A stretch of DNA of 50,029 nt, taken from assembly GCA_017936665.1 (NCBI GenBank), contig JAGBFB010000026.1:1-50029 (forward strand), written 5' to 3'. The position numbers and the translations under genes were made by a program. Positions 1-8,630 of the stretch are shown here, one piece after another (within the stretch, counting starts at the first letter, position 1; every line of letters starts with the position of its first letter). The stretch is from Spirochaetaceae bacterium. Lineage in GTDB: Bacteria; Spirochaetota; Spirochaetia; Treponematales; Treponemataceae. The notes below the pieces were generated by a model, which made no database searches, was not told the origin of the DNA, and was given only the letters and a program-made list of their open reading frames with translations.

Positions 1-99
1 AATCCCATTTTCTTGAGCTATCAAATGTGAACCTTTTTCTCCGCGCTCGTAGTCTCGGACAACTTTTAGCTTAAACTCAACTGAATATTTTTTATTCAT
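1..99 (-). CDS. IS3-family transposase OrfA, N-terminal 33 codons (cut by window edge)
   Basis: On the minus strand an ATG at 99 opens a frame that stays open to the window edge. The peptide starts MNKKYSVEFKLKVVRDYERG and continues through GSHLIAQENGI. This is the N-terminal helix-turn-helix of IS3-family OrfA proteins (K-Y-S-x-E-F-K-x-x-V, then a second helix with IA.E.GI), which binds the element's inverted repeats. A strong GGAGGT lies seven bases before the ATG. In this family OrfB, the DDE catalytic part, is normally made by frameshifting; it would lie outside the window. Whether the copy is intact cannot be seen. Confidence 0.85.
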   Translation of the reverse strand, partial: MNKKYSVEFKLKVVRDYERGEKGSHLIAQENGI

Positions 100-140
100 A
101 CTACACCTCCAATTGTGTCCAATTTTTTGGGTGCAGTTCA
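1..140 (-). mobile_element. IS3-family (IS150-like) insertion sequence, terminal fragment
   Basis: Read on the minus strand, the element begins at 140 with TGAACTGCACCC followed by an A/T stretch and TTGGACA. This is the form I know for IS3-family (IS150 group) terminal inverted repeats, which start with TG and carry the ACTGCACCC core. A ribosome site (GGAGGT) and the start of a transposase OrfA follow at once. The rest of the element lies left of the window, so completeness, the other end and a target duplication cannot be judged. The end lies 100 bases upstream of purE. Confidence 0.85.
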
Positions 141-239
141 GATTTTCGGCGAGAGCCAGTTTTTTCTGGTAACAATTACTATTTTGCAAAATTTTGTAGA
201 GTATATTGAAAATCTTTCCATTTTATGCTATCGTCAATT

Positions 240-752
240 ATGAAAGTTGCAATATTTTTCGGGTCAGCTTCTGATACTGATACAATGAAAAAGGCAAGTG
301 CCGTTCTTAAAGATTTTGGCGTAGAATATAACGCTTGGATTTTGTCTGCTCACCGTTCTGGTGAGTTGTTAAAAGAAACAATCAATCAAATTGAAAATGA
401 AGGCTATGAAGTAATTATCGCAGGGGCTGGTTTGGCTGCCCATCTTCCGGGAGTTATTGCTTCTATGACTGTTTTACCTGTAATTGGAGTTCCTCTAGAA
501 TGTCTTTCTATTGATTCAAAGGGAAGAACTTCAAACGGTTTGGCAGGAGTTGACGCGTTATACTCAATAGTGCAGATGCCAAAACAAATTCCAGTTGCTA
601 CAGTTGGAATTAATAACGCTGCTAATGCTGCTTATCTTGCAGTAGAAATTTTAGCTATAAAATATCCTGAACTAAAATCTAAACTTTTAGAATTTCGTAA
701 AAAACTCGCTGAAGATTCCGCAAAAAACGGTGGAACTGGAATAGAATTGTAA
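240..752 (+). CDS. purE: N5-carboxyaminoimidazole ribonucleotide mutase PurE
   Basis: PurE makes 4-carboxy-AIR in de novo purine synthesis. The 170-residue protein begins MKVAIFFGSASDTDTM, the family's N-terminal nucleotide-binding loop. It carries SAHR and AGAGLAAHLPG, then SIVQMPKQIPVATV near the C-terminus. SAHR and AGAG..AHLPG are features of class I PurE, which uses N5-CAIR made by PurK. As I recall it, the Treponema denticola class II enzyme instead has SAHK and AGRSNALSG. No purK is in this window. I chose the ATG at 240 because family members start at this MKVA-like motif; an in-frame ATG at 225 would add five residues. Neither has a clear ribosome site. It is first of four pur genes, 16 bases before purF. 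Confidence 0.93.
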   Translation: MKVAIFFGSASDTDTMKKASAVLKDFGVEYNAWILSAHRSGELLKETINQIENEGYEVIIAGAGLAAHLPGVIASMTVLPVIGVPLECLSIDSKGRTSNGLAGVDALYSIVQMPKQIPVATVGINNAANAAYLAVEILAIKYPELKSKLLEFRKKLAEDSAKNGGTGIEL

Positions 753-768
753 TATAAGTAGGTATAAG

Positions 769-2217
769 ATGAATATTGAAACATCAATTAATGAAAAATT
801 TGATTTGGATTCTGAAAAATTACGTGATGAATGTGGAATTTTAGGTGTATATCTTACAAAACCTGAAACTGATGATGAAGCAGCAATGCTTTCTTACTAT
901 GGTTTGTATTCATTGCAACATCGTGGACAGGAAAGTGCAGGAATTGCAGTTTCTGACGGAGAAAATGTTTCTCATTACAAAAATATGGGAATTCTTGCAG
1001 ATGTATTTACTTCCGAAAAATTAAAAAGTTTAAAAGGTCGCATTGCAGTGGGACAAGTTCTTTATGCAAAAGCAAAAGATAGAATTATTGAAAATGCACA
1101 ACCATTTGTAAATCACACAAAACTTGGAACAATTGCAGTTTCCTTTAATGGAAGTCTTGTAAATTATGACCAATTAAAAGAATTCCTTGAAGAAACAGGT
1201 TCTACTTTTGGTTCTACATCTCATACAGAAGTTATCGTTAAATTGATGGCAAAAAACTACAAAAAAGGGATGGATAGAGCCTTAGCAGATACAATTCAGC
1301 TTATTAAAGGTGGTTACGCCCTTACAATAATGACAGAAAAATCTCTTGTTGGTGCAAGAGACCCTAACGGAATTAGACCTTTATGTTTAGGAAAACTTGA
1401 AAACGGTTGGGCTTTAGCATCAGAAAGTTGTGCTTTTGACGCAATCGGAGCAGAACTTGTAAGAGATATTAAACCAGGTGAAATTGTTATTATAAATGAT
1501 GATGGAGTTTTATCCTTTGAGTTTGGTGAACATACAACAAAAGCAAGTTGTGTTTTTGAATACGTATATTTTGCCCGTCCAGATTCTGTTATTGATGAAA
1601 TTTCAGTACAAGAAGCTAGAATCAAAATGGGTGAAGTTCTTGCTAAAGAAAGTGGCGTAGATGCAGATGTTGTTATTGGTGTTCCTGATTCTGGTTTAGG
1701 AGCCGCTTTAGGATATTCAAAAGCTTCTGGAATTCCTTACGCAATGGGAATTGTAAAAAATAAATATATCGGAAGAACTTTTATCGCTCCTACACAAAAA
1801 GAAAGAGAGCGTCTTGTTTTTGTAAAACTTAATGCAATGAAAAGCGACCTTGATGGAAAAAGAGTTGTTGTAATTGATGACTCAATCGTTCGAGGAACAA
1901 CAAGCCGTCGTCTTATTCAAATTTTGAGAAGGGCTGGTGCAAAAGAAGTTCACTTTAGAATTTCTTCTCCTCCTGTAAAATTCCCTTGTCATTTTGGAAT
2001 TGACACACCGTCTAAGGCAGATTTGATTTCTTCACAACACGATGTAGAAGAAGTTAGAAAAGAAATTGGTGCTGACACTTTGGCATTTATCAGTTTAGAA
2101 GGTATGTTTGAGGCTTTAAAAGAAATTTGTCCATCAACTTATGGATATTGTAAAGGATGTTTTACTGGAGAATATCCAGTTTCTGTTCCTTGTAATTTGC
2201 ATTGCAAAAAAAATTAA
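769..2217 (+). CDS. purF: amidophosphoribosyltransferase PurF (Fe-S type)
   Basis: PurF commits PRPP to purine synthesis by making phosphoribosylamine from PRPP and glutamine. The N-terminal Ntn glutaminase has its nucleophile at Cys22 (DECGILG) after a 21-residue propeptide, so self-cleavage is expected. LQHRGQESAGI follows. The PRPP loop VVVIDDSIVRGTTS is near residues 364-378. Cys261, Cys407, Cys461 and Cys464 match the spacing of the four 4Fe-4S ligands in Bacillus-type PurF, so this is the oxygen-sensitive cluster form, which suits an anaerobe. At 482 residues it has the usual length. The stop is 22 bases before purM. Confidence 0.96.
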   Translation: MNIETSINEKFDLDSEKLRDECGILGVYLTKPETDDEAAMLSYYGLYSLQHRGQESAGIAVSDGENVSHYKNMGILADVFTSEKLKSLKGRIAVGQVLYAKAKDRIIENAQPFVNHTKLGTIAVSFNGSLVNYDQLKEFLEETGSTFGSTSHTEVIVKLMAKNYKKGMDRALADTIQLIKGGYALTIMTEKSLVGARDPNGIRPLCLGKLENGWALASESCAFDAIGAELVRDIKPGEIVIINDDGVLSFEFGEHTTKASCVFEYVYFARPDSVIDEISVQEARIKMGEVLAKESGVDADVVIGVPDSGLGAALGYSKASGIPYAMGIVKNKYIGRTFIAPTQKERERLVFVKLNAMKSDLDGKRVVVIDDSIVRGTTSRRLIQILRRAGAKEVHFRISSPPVKFPCHFGIDTPSKADLISSQHDVEEVRKEIGADTLAFISLEGMFEALKEICPSTYGYCKGCFTGEYPVSVPCNLHCKKN

Positions 2218-2239
2218 AATCATTCAGGGAGAAAAAATA

Positions 2240-3292
2240 ATGATAGATTATAAACAATCTGGTGTTGATGTTGAAGAAGGTTATAGAGCTGTAGGAAAAT
2301 ATAAATCACATGCAAAGAGAACTTCTATTCCTGGTGTATTAAACGGACTTGGAAGTTTTGCTGGAATGTTTGAAGTTCCTGCTGGAATGAAAAATCCTGT
2401 AATGGTTTCTGGAACAGACGGTGTTGGTACAAAACTAGACATCGCTTTTGCAATGAAAAAATATGATACAGTTGGAATTGACTGTGTTGCAATGAGCGTA
2501 AACGACATTCTTTGTACAGGCGCAAAACCACTTTACTTTTTAGACTATGTTGCTTGTGGAAAATTAGATGCTGATGTTGCTGCTGACTTAGTAAAAGGTG
2601 TTGCAGATGGATGTGTTGATTCAAATTGTGCTTTGCTAGGTGGTGAGACAGCTGAAATGCCTGGTTTTTATGACGAAGGAAAATACGATATTGCAGGTTT
2701 TGGCGTTGGTATCGTAGAAAAAGATGAAATTATCACTGGTGAAAAAATCGAAGAAGGGGATGTTTTAATCGGACTTGCTTCTACAGGTGTTCACTCAAAC
2801 GGATTTTCACTTGTTCGTAAACTTGTAACAGATTTTTCTGAAAAATTCATTGTAGATGGAAAAGACACAGGAAAAACTATTGGTGAAGTTTTACTTGAAC
2901 CAACAAGAATTTATGTTCGTCCAGTTTTATCTGTTTTAGAAAATTGTAAAGGTGCTGTTCATGGAATGGTACACGTTACAGGTGGTGGATTTTACGAAAA
3001 TCTTCCAAGAATGTACTCTTGCCCAGAAAAAAAATTGATTTCAGTTATCAAAAAAGATAGTTGGGAACAACCTGCAATTTTTGCAGAACTTGTAAGACGT
3101 GGTGCAAATCCTGATAGAATGTTCAACACATTTAATATGGGAATTGGTTTTGTTCTTGCAGTTGCAAAAGACAAAGCTGACGAAGTTCTTGCTCAATTAT
3201 CAACTCAAGATATTCCAGCTTGGAAAATCGGTAAGGTTGCAAAAGCAGATAAAGAAGTTTCTTCACAAGAAGATGCTGTAATTTTTGAATAA
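2240..3292 (+). CDS. purM: phosphoribosylformylglycinamidine cyclo-ligase PurM (AIR synthetase)
   Basis: PurM closes the imidazole ring to form AIR with ATP. The 350-residue protein starts MIDYKQSGVDVEEGYRAV and has the ATP/substrate loop SGTDGVGTKLDIAF, MSVNDILCTGAKPLYFLDY, GGETAEMPGFY, and STGVHSNGFSLVR followed by VTGGGFYENLPRM. The frame is open further upstream inside purF, but the ATG at 2240 has a GGGAGA ribosome site eight bases before it and gives the family N-terminus. It overlaps the first possible purN ATG by eight bases, so purM and purN are probably co-translated. Confidence 0.96.
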   Translation: MIDYKQSGVDVEEGYRAVGKYKSHAKRTSIPGVLNGLGSFAGMFEVPAGMKNPVMVSGTDGVGTKLDIAFAMKKYDTVGIDCVAMSVNDILCTGAKPLYFLDYVACGKLDADVAADLVKGVADGCVDSNCALLGGETAEMPGFYDEGKYDIAGFGVGIVEKDEIITGEKIEEGDVLIGLASTGVHSNGFSLVRKLVTDFSEKFIVDGKDTGKTIGEVLLEPTRIYVRPVLSVLENCKGAVHGMVHVTGGGFYENLPRMYSCPEKKLISVIKKDSWEQPAIFAELVRRGANPDRMFNTFNMGIGFVLAVAKDKADEVLAQLSTQDIPAWKIGKVAKADKEVSSQEDAVIFE

Positions 3293-3317
3293 TTACTTAT
3301 TTTTGGAAAACCTTAAA

Positions 3318-3953
3318 ATGAAAAAATTACAAGTTGCAGTTTTAGTTTCAGGTGGAGGAACAAACCTTCAAGCTTTAATTGATGAAGAATCTCGTTTGGA
3401 TAAAGATTGTCCTTATCATATAGCATTGGTTGTTTCTAGTACAAAAAATGCCTACGCTTTAGAAAGAGCTGAAAAAGCAAATATCCATACAGAAATTGCA
3501 AGTCCTTTTTCAGTTATGGGAAAGGAAGTTGCTCAAAATGCTTCAATCGAAGAAAAAAGACTTGCGGTTTCAAATAAAGTTTTAGAATTGTGCAAAAATC
3601 ATAAAATAGATGCAATTGTGTTAGCTGGTTTTTTAACTGTTCTTTCAGGAAAAATTGTTGATGATTTTTCAGGAAAGATAATAAACTTACATCCTGCTCT
3701 TTTACCAAAATTCGGTGGAGTAGGAATGTGGGGACACAATGTTCACGAAGCAGTTTTGGCTGCTGGCGAAACAGAATCAGGTTGTACAGTTCATCTTGTG
3801 GATGCCGGTTGTGATACAGGAAAAATTCTTTTGCAAAGAAAAGTTCCTGTGTTACCTGGTGATACTCCAGAATCCCTTTACGCTCGTATTGCTCCTGTTG
3901 AACACGAAGCAATGGTGGAAGGCGTAAAGGTTCTGGCTAAAATGATTAACTAA
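3318..3953 (+). CDS. purN: phosphoribosylglycinamide formyltransferase PurN
   Basis: PurN transfers a formyl group from 10-formyl-THF to GAR, the third purine step. The 211-residue protein starts MKKLQVAVLVSGGGTNLQAL (Rossmann GGGTNL). It has GFLTVLSGKIVDDFSGKIINLHPALLPKFGG, whose N-x-H is the catalytic pair, then GMWGHNVHEAVL and TESGCTVHLVDAGCDTG carrying the catalytic Asp. An ATG at 3285 is possible but adds 11 residues not found in the family; 3318 has GGAAAA before it. The gene ends the pur cluster and converges on the chemoreceptor gene with only two bases between stops, with no clear terminator in that gap. Confidence 0.95.
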   Translation: MKKLQVAVLVSGGGTNLQALIDEESRLDKDCPYHIALVVSSTKNAYALERAEKANIHTEIASPFSVMGKEVAQNASIEEKRLAVSNKVLELCKNHKIDAIVLAGFLTVLSGKIVDDFSGKIINLHPALLPKFGGVGMWGHNVHEAVLAAGETESGCTVHLVDAGCDTGKILLQRKVPVLPGDTPESLYARIAPVEHEAMVEGVKVLAKMIN

Positions 3954-3955
3954 TT

Positions 3956-6061
3956 TTATACATTAAATTGATCAATTTGTTGGTTAATTTCTTTAATTGA
4001 TTCATTTACATCCACAGAAATCATTTTTAACATTCCTTCTGTTTCTTTAATTGAAATAATACACTCTCCAAGTTGTGACATACAATTTTTTATTTCAATA
4101 TTGGCATTATGTAGATTGTCTACGCTGCGTAAAATTTGTTGATTTCCGTTTGTTATTTCAGAACCAAATTCTTTTACTTGAGAAGAACTACTATCTACAG
4201 AAATTAGAGCATTATTGATGATTTGTGTATCTCTTTCTTCTTCGTTAAGTGTTGATTTGATATTTGTAACAATTTCATCTGTTTCTTTGATTTTATCTGC
4301 AACTGAAACAAATGCATTACTAGATTCTTGTGATGCATTTACGATAGATTCTATTGTTTTTTTGATATTTGCAAGATGACTTCCGATTGTTTTTGTTTGT
4401 TCTGCTGATGTTACAGAAAGTTTTCTGATTTCGTCAGCAACAACGCTAAATCCTTTTCCGGCTTCTCCTGCGTGTGCAGCTTCGATTGCTGCGTTCATTG
4501 CTAATAATCCAGTTTGTGCTGTAATATTTTCGATAGTTTGGTTTGCTTCTTGCAAGAGTGCAGATTGATTTACAATTTTACCTATTTGAGCATCTACTTC
4601 CTTTTGTTTTGCTGAGCCATTTTCTGCTTTTATAATTAAGTCTGAAAAAGAACTAGCCAAAACTTCAATGTCTCTAGAAACAGAATTGATACTTTCTATC
4701 ATTCTTTTTACAAAGTTTGTTGCATTTTTAATATCTTCAGATTGTCTTTCTAAGGATTCTTGGAAAGAATTCATTATGTTAGAAATATTATTTACTGCTT
4801 CAGAAGTGGTTTCTACATTGTTGTGTTGAGTTGATAAGTTTGTTTCAATGTTGTTACTACTTGCAATAAGTTTTTTTACTGATTCTGCGGTACTTTCTGT
4901 TTGATGAGTTAAATCATTTCCAACTGTTTGAAGTTTTACACGGGATTTTTTTATATTGATAATCAAAGAACGAAGGATTTTTGTAAATTGATTAAAACTA
5001 TCAATAGCTTCTCCAATTTCATCATGTATTTTAACTTCAATTTCACCTGTTAAATCTGCATTACCACTTGCAATTTCAGAAACTGATTTTTTTAGTGAAG
5101 ATTCCAAATTATTCAATGGTTTTAAGGTTTTAGAAATAATCATTATGCTTATTACAATGATAAGCAAGATAGCAAAACTTCCTAAAATAATTACATTCAT
5201 AATTAAATTATCAAGAGATGAGAAAAATGCATCATAAGGAACAGTACAAACAGCAACCCAATCGTAACCTTCTACAGATGAAGATACAGCAACCATTTTT
5301 TCGTTTGTAAAAACATCTCTATAAATTTGCAAACTTGAATCATTTGTATGAGAAAGGATTGTTTGTGTGTATTTTGCAAATTTTTTCTCGTCTTTAGAAA
5401 TTTCTTCTGATACGGATGTTAAAATTTCATTAGAAACTTTATTTATGATGATTGGATGATATCCTGGAATAATTTCTACGCTATTAGCAATGTCATTGAT
5501 AACATTTCCTCGTAAAACTGTAACCATACATCCTAACGGATTATTTTTATAATCTTTTACAACAGTTGATAAAAACATCAAAACTTGATTATTTACTGTT
5601 GAAAATCGTGGATCTTCAACATAATCTTTGCCAGTTGCACAAGGTTCTACAACATACGGTTTGTTTTTAAGTTGCATAACAGTTCCGTTTGGCAAAGCTA
5701 AGAATCCGTCTTTGTCATAAAAAGCGATGTTTTCATATTTTTCTGGAAATTGTGAATAGAATGGTAAAAAGAATTGACATTTTTCTAGAATATCTTTTTT
5801 AGCATCAAATTCTTCTTTTGTGTAATCAGATTTTGTGATTGCTGGCAATTTTGCAAAAGAATGAATCAATGCAAATTCTTCGTCAACTTTTGCTTTTACT
5901 TGTTTAGCTGAACTTTTGGCAATTTCAAGCAAAGTTTTTTCTACTTGTTGTGTGTACTCTGTAGAAGCGTATCTTGTAACATAGATTGCGATAGAAGCCA
6001 TTGCAACAATTGCTACTGCAGATATGATAAGAGTTAATCTAGTTTTTAGTGATTTTTTCAT
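3956..6061 (-). CDS. methyl-accepting chemotaxis protein with periplasmic Cache-type sensor
   Basis: This is a transmembrane chemoreceptor that should signal through CheA/CheW to the flagellar motors. It has 701 residues: an N-terminal membrane helix after MKKSLKTRL (about residues 7-28), a periplasmic region of about 270 residues resembling a double Cache sensor, a second helix near residues 290-312, a HAMP linker, and a long coiled coil. The highly conserved signalling tip is near residues 508-545 ([31 protein letters not shown]). The ligand cannot be read from sequence. The start at 6061 has AGGAG nine bases before it; a further 41-residue upstream extension is open but lacks a site. No C-terminal CheR-tethering pentapeptide is seen. 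Confidence 0.93.
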   Translation of the reverse strand: MKKSLKTRLTLIISAVAIVAMASIAIYVTRYASTEYTQQVEKTLLEIAKSSAKQVKAKVDEEFALIHSFAKLPAITKSDYTKEEFDAKKDILEKCQFFLPFYSQFPEKYENIAFYDKDGFLALPNGTVMQLKNKPYVVEPCATGKDYVEDPRFSTVNNQVLMFLSTVVKDYKNNPLGCMVTVLRGNVINDIANSVEIIPGYHPIIINKVSNEILTSVSEEISKDEKKFAKYTQTILSHTNDSSLQIYRDVFTNEKMVAVSSSVEGYDWVAVCTVPYDAFFSSLDNLIMNVIILGSFAILLIIVISIMIISKTLKPLNNLESSLKKSVSEIASGNADLTGEIEVKIHDEIGEAIDSFNQFTKILRSLIINIKKSRVKLQTVGNDLTHQTESTAESVKKLIASSNNIETNLSTQHNNVETTSEAVNNISNIMNSFQESLERQSEDIKNATNFVKRMIESINSVSRDIEVLASSFSDLIIKAENGSAKQKEVDAQIGKIVNQSALLQEANQTIENITAQTGLLAMNAAIEAAHAGEAGKGFSVVADEIRKLSVTSAEQTKTIGSHLANIKKTIESIVNASQESSNAFVSVADKIKETDEIVTNIKSTLNEEERDTQIINNALISVDSSSSQVKEFGSEITNGNQQILRSVDNLHNANIEIKNCMSQLGECIISIKETEGMLKMISVDVNESIKEINQQIDQFNV

Positions 6062-6084
6062 AAAATCTCCTATGTGTACATTCG

Positions 6085-6114
6085 ATTCTACACCCCCTGT
6101 AAAATATTTGTCAA
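6085..6114 (-). promoter_or_regulatory. sigma-70-type promoter of the chemoreceptor gene
   Basis: On the minus strand TTGACA (6114-6109) and TAGAAT (6090-6085) are separated by 18 bases. They lie about 25 bases upstream of the start at 6061. The spacer contains a run of five G, notable in this A/T-rich DNA. Confidence 0.6.
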
Positions 6115-6257
6115 CTAAAAAACTATGATATTTGAATATATTGCGATAATGATTTTCGTATCGCCTGTTTTGTTTTGACATCAATTTACATTTTGCAAAG
6201 CTCTTTCTGGATTTATTGTGTTTTGTAAAATTTTTTTGTTCGGGTAATATTTTCTTT

Positions 6258-6286
6258 TTGCGTTTTTTGTGTTTTGAATGTATAAT
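6258..6286 (+). promoter_or_regulatory. sigma-70-type promoter of the Ig-like lipoprotein gene
   Basis: TTGCGT (6258-6263) and a perfect TATAAT (6281-6286) are 17 bases apart. The expected start of transcription is near 6293, about 27 bases before the ATG at 6320. The 6062-6319 interval is otherwise A/T-rich spacer between two divergent genes. Confidence 0.7.
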
Positions 6287-6319
6287 TTTTATTATTGAAT
6301 TTTTTTTGTAGAGGTGTGT

Positions 6320-6691
6320 ATGAAAAAACTAATTTTTGCTTTAACAATAATTTCGCTCTTTTTTCTAAGTTGTTCTGATGAAACTGTAAAACCAGGTGGT
6401 GATTATCAATTTGAAGGTTCTGTTTTACAATCTATCGAAGTTAAGACACTTCCTACAAAAACCGTATATTCTGTTGGTGAAGAATTTGAGCCAGATGGAC
6501 TTGTTTTAACTGCAAATTATATTGATTATTTTGCCAATGGTGAAACTAGAACTTCAACTCAAGAAATTAAGTATTCTGTTTACAAAGATTCCATTACTTT
6601 TTCACTAACAGATTTTTCTTCTGCAGGTGAAAAAGTAATTACAGTAACTTATGAAGGTAAATCTACATCTTTCAATGTAACTGTTGAGTAA
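6320..6691 (+). CDS. small lipoprotein with a bacterial Ig-like domain
   Basis: A 123-residue exported protein with a signal peptide ending in a lipobox (LFFLS|C, Cys at about residue 18), so it should be lipid-anchored. The rest is one domain starting [21 protein letters not shown], then DGLVLTANY, and ending [21 protein letters not shown]. This is the layout of the Big_3-type bacterial Ig-like domain common in surface proteins. It probably works in surface contact or as a structural module, but no partner is visible. The ATG at 6320 follows an AGAGGTG ribosome site; a GTG at 6314 lies inside that site and was rejected. Confidence 0.8.
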   Translation: MKKLIFALTIISLFFLSCSDETVKPGGDYQFEGSVLQSIEVKTLPTKTVYSVGEEFEPDGLVLTANYIDYFANGETRTSTQEIKYSVYKDSITFSLTDFSSAGEKVITVTYEGKSTSFNVTVE

Positions 6692-6795
6692 AAAAATTAG
6701 TATTTTTTACCAAAACACTTTCTAAAAACATTTCTAACTTTCTCATATTTATAATTTTTTAATATCAGATTAAAGAAAAAAAATTATATTCCTAC

Positions 6796-6822
6796 TTGAC
6801 GGGGGGGGTATTCTGTTAAACT
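6796..6822 (+). promoter_or_regulatory. candidate promoter with a run of eight G in the spacer
   Basis: TTGAC at 6796-6800 is followed by eight G (6801-6808) and then TATTCTGTTAAACT. The most likely -10 is TAAACT (6817-6822), giving a 15-base spacer, two short of ideal. Length changes in the G run would alter this spacing. The gene starts at 6881. Confidence 0.45.
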
Positions 6823-6826
6823 ACTT

Positions 6827-6866
6827 TTTGAAGTGAACTAACATAAAAAAATATTTTCACTTCAAA
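6827..6866 (+). promoter_or_regulatory. perfect inverted repeat directly before a ribosome binding site
   Basis: TTTGAAGTGAA (6827-6837) and TTCACTTCAAA (6856-6866) are exact reverse complements with an 18-base A/T loop. The right arm runs straight into GGAG (6867-6870) ten bases before the ATG at 6881. It could be an RNA hairpin controlling translation or mRNA stability, or a DNA operator just downstream of the promoter. There is no T-run after it, so a terminator is unlikely. Confidence 0.6.
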
Positions 6867-6880
6867 GGAGTTTATTTATT

Positions 6881-7273
6881 ATGAAAAAAATTCTTTTTTC
6901 AGTTTTAATCGTTGTATCGGTTATTTTTTTTAGTAGTTGTGGATTGAAATGGCAACTTTATGGTTTTAATTCTTCAAGTTGGGAAATGATAGCTTATGAA
7001 GATGATTCTTTAACTGTATCAGTTTATCTAACTTTTTGGGATGAAGAAGTTACAATGTACGTTAATTATGATTACGGTGGAGATTTAACACAATATTCAG
7101 GAGGAGGTCCTTATTCTGTTGATGGTGATCAATTAACTTTAAATTTGCGATGTGTTTGTGGTTCTTTTGATAATGTTATCGAAATTAATGGAACCTACAC
7201 AGCAGAAATTAAAGATGATAAATTAACTATCAAAAACGATAAGGAATCATTTACTTTAGAGAGAAGAAAATAA
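6881..7273 (+). CDS. small lipoprotein of unknown function
   Basis: A 130-residue protein with a classic lipoprotein signal (MKKILFSVLIVVSVIFFSS|C). The mature part is rich in Tyr, Asp and Gly and alternates polar and hydrophobic residues. It ends in a segment reading TYTAEIKDDKLTIKNDKESF, which resembles the beta-strand repeats of lipocalin-like or META-like small lipoproteins. I do not recognise a specific family. AAAGGAG lies ten bases before the ATG. Two regulatory-looking elements precede it: a promoter with a G8 run and a perfect hairpin. The stop lies four bases from the stop of the convergent OmpA-like gene. Confidence 0.75.
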   Translation: MKKILFSVLIVVSVIFFSSCGLKWQLYGFNSSSWEMIAYEDDSLTVSVYLTFWDEEVTMYVNYDYGGDLTQYSGGGPYSVDGDQLTLNLRCVCGSFDNVIEINGTYTAEIKDDKLTIKNDKESFTLERRK

Positions 7274-7277
7274 CCCC

Positions 7278-8630
7278 TTACGGAACTCTCTGAATATAAG
7301 TTGCCTTCGGTATGATGATTATTTCTACACGACGGTTTTGGGCTCTTCCTTCATTTGTGCTGTTATCGCCAATAGGGAGAGTTCCACCGTATCCTTTGTA
7401 TGAAAAAATGTTTCTATTCATTCCTCGTTCTACAAGTTGATTGATTATCGTTCCTGCTCTTTCAACTGAAAGATTCATTTCGCCAATTGGTTTTCCTACA
7501 CTGGCAGTGTGTCCTTCAACCATAATTGTAAATTCGTTATTCTTTGTGATTTTATGTAGCTCTTCGTAAATTGCATCAAGTCTTTCTTTTTCTTCTGGTA
7601 AAATTTCGCTTGAGTCAGCCACAAATTTTATATCTTGAATTGAAATTTGAATTCCTTTGTAAGTGTCAGTAATTTCAACATCTGGAATTTTGCGTTCATA
7701 GAAAAAGTTTTTTGTGTCCCTATAAACTACATAATAAGAATCGTTTTTTTCTGGAGCACCAACAGAATAAACAAGTTGTTCTTTATCCAAAAGGATGATA
7801 ACTCTTCCTTGCTTTAACAATTCACGATTTTCATCAAGTGAAAGAATTTTTAGTGCGTCTTTTTTTGAAATTACAGGGTCAGTTCTGTTAATTCCAAAGA
7901 TTTTTTTTGCAGTAATTCGTAAAGGGTCGTTTCCAATTCTATCTCTATAAAGATTTTCATCACTACTCCAATGATAATTTACAATTCCAAGTTCTTTTGC
8001 AACTTTGCTATCTTCAATGTTTTTTTCGTAAATTAATTCCATTTCTTCATTCCATACTTTAGGAAAAAGACAAGGATTTCCTGTTGAAGTTACAAATTCT
8101 CCTTGAACTGGCAAAACTCCACGGGCATCAATAATGATTCCTGTGTATTTACGAGTTGCAGTTTTTTCAATTGGGGAGTTTGGTTTGTAAGGAAAACTAT
8201 GTTTTACAAGTTTTGATGAAATATCATTTAATTTTATCGTGTGATTTATTATGATGCTATCTTTTTCGTTTGAATAAACTGAAGCACTTTGTTTTCCGTC
8301 TTGAATAATATTTGTGATTTCTTCTAAAGATAATGTATCTTGTAATACTGTATCTCCAAGTTTAAGTGAAGAATCAACTGGTAACGATAAAAGTGGATCT
8401 TTTATAAGTAGTGGAATTTTAGATTCTAAAATAGTTTTTGCAGCACCTCTTCCTGAAGGTAAAACTATATTACTTTCAGAAATATCTAATTCTGCAGTTG
8501 AAAAAAAAGCAGGTTTTGTCCAATCTACGATACTTTGCGATGTTGCTTGTTGTGAAAACAAATTTATGTTTAAAGCAAATAGTATAAAAACTATTGAAAT
8601 TAAAAATTTTCTCAAAAAATACCTTTTCAT
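7278..8630 (-). CDS. OmpA-family peptidoglycan-binding protein
   Basis: A 450-residue exported protein with a signal peptide ending near NINLFSQ. The first 320 residues are not recognisable beyond a large periplasmic or outer-membrane domain. The last 110 form an OmpA C-terminal domain: DIKFVADSSEILPEEKERLD, MVEGHTASVG, LSVERAGTIINQLVERG, and SYKGYGG with NEGRAQNRRVEI. The Asp/Arg pair of such domains binds diaminopimelate in peptidoglycan. It overlaps the upstream lytic transglycosylase gene by four bases (ATGA), so the two are translationally coupled in one envelope operon. Confidence 0.85.
   Translation of the reverse strand: MKRYFLRKFLISIVFILFALNINLFSQQATSQSIVDWTKPAFFSTAELDISESNIVLPSGRGAAKTILESKIPLLIKDPLLSLPVDSSLKLGDTVLQDTLSLEEITNIIQDGKQSASVYSNEKDSIIINHTIKLNDISSKLVKHSFPYKPNSPIEKTATRKYTGIIIDARGVLPVQGEFVTSTGNPCLFPKVWNEEMELIYEKNIEDSKVAKELGIVNYHWSSDENLYRDRIGNDPLRITAKKIFGINRTDPVISKKDALKILSLDENRELLKQGRVIILLDKEQLVYSVGAPEKNDSYYVVYRDTKNFFYERKIPDVEITDTYKGIQISIQDIKFVADSSEILPEEKERLDAIYEELHKITKNNEFTIMVEGHTASVGKPIGEMNLSVERAGTIINQLVERGMNRNIFSYKGYGGTLPIGDNSTNEGRAQNRRVEIIIIPKATYIQRVP

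Noticed and set aside
206-229. promoter TTGAAA ... TATGCT before purE
   Set aside because: The spacer is only 12 bases, too short for a sigma-70 promoter.
2141-2239. N-terminal extension of purM by 33 codons
   Set aside because: It lies inside purF, has no ribosome site, and does not look like PurM; the ATG at 2240 has GGGAGA and the family start.
6062-6184. 41-residue extension of the chemoreceptor
   Set aside because: It covers the promoter and ribosome site of the shorter form and is unlike chemoreceptor N-termini.
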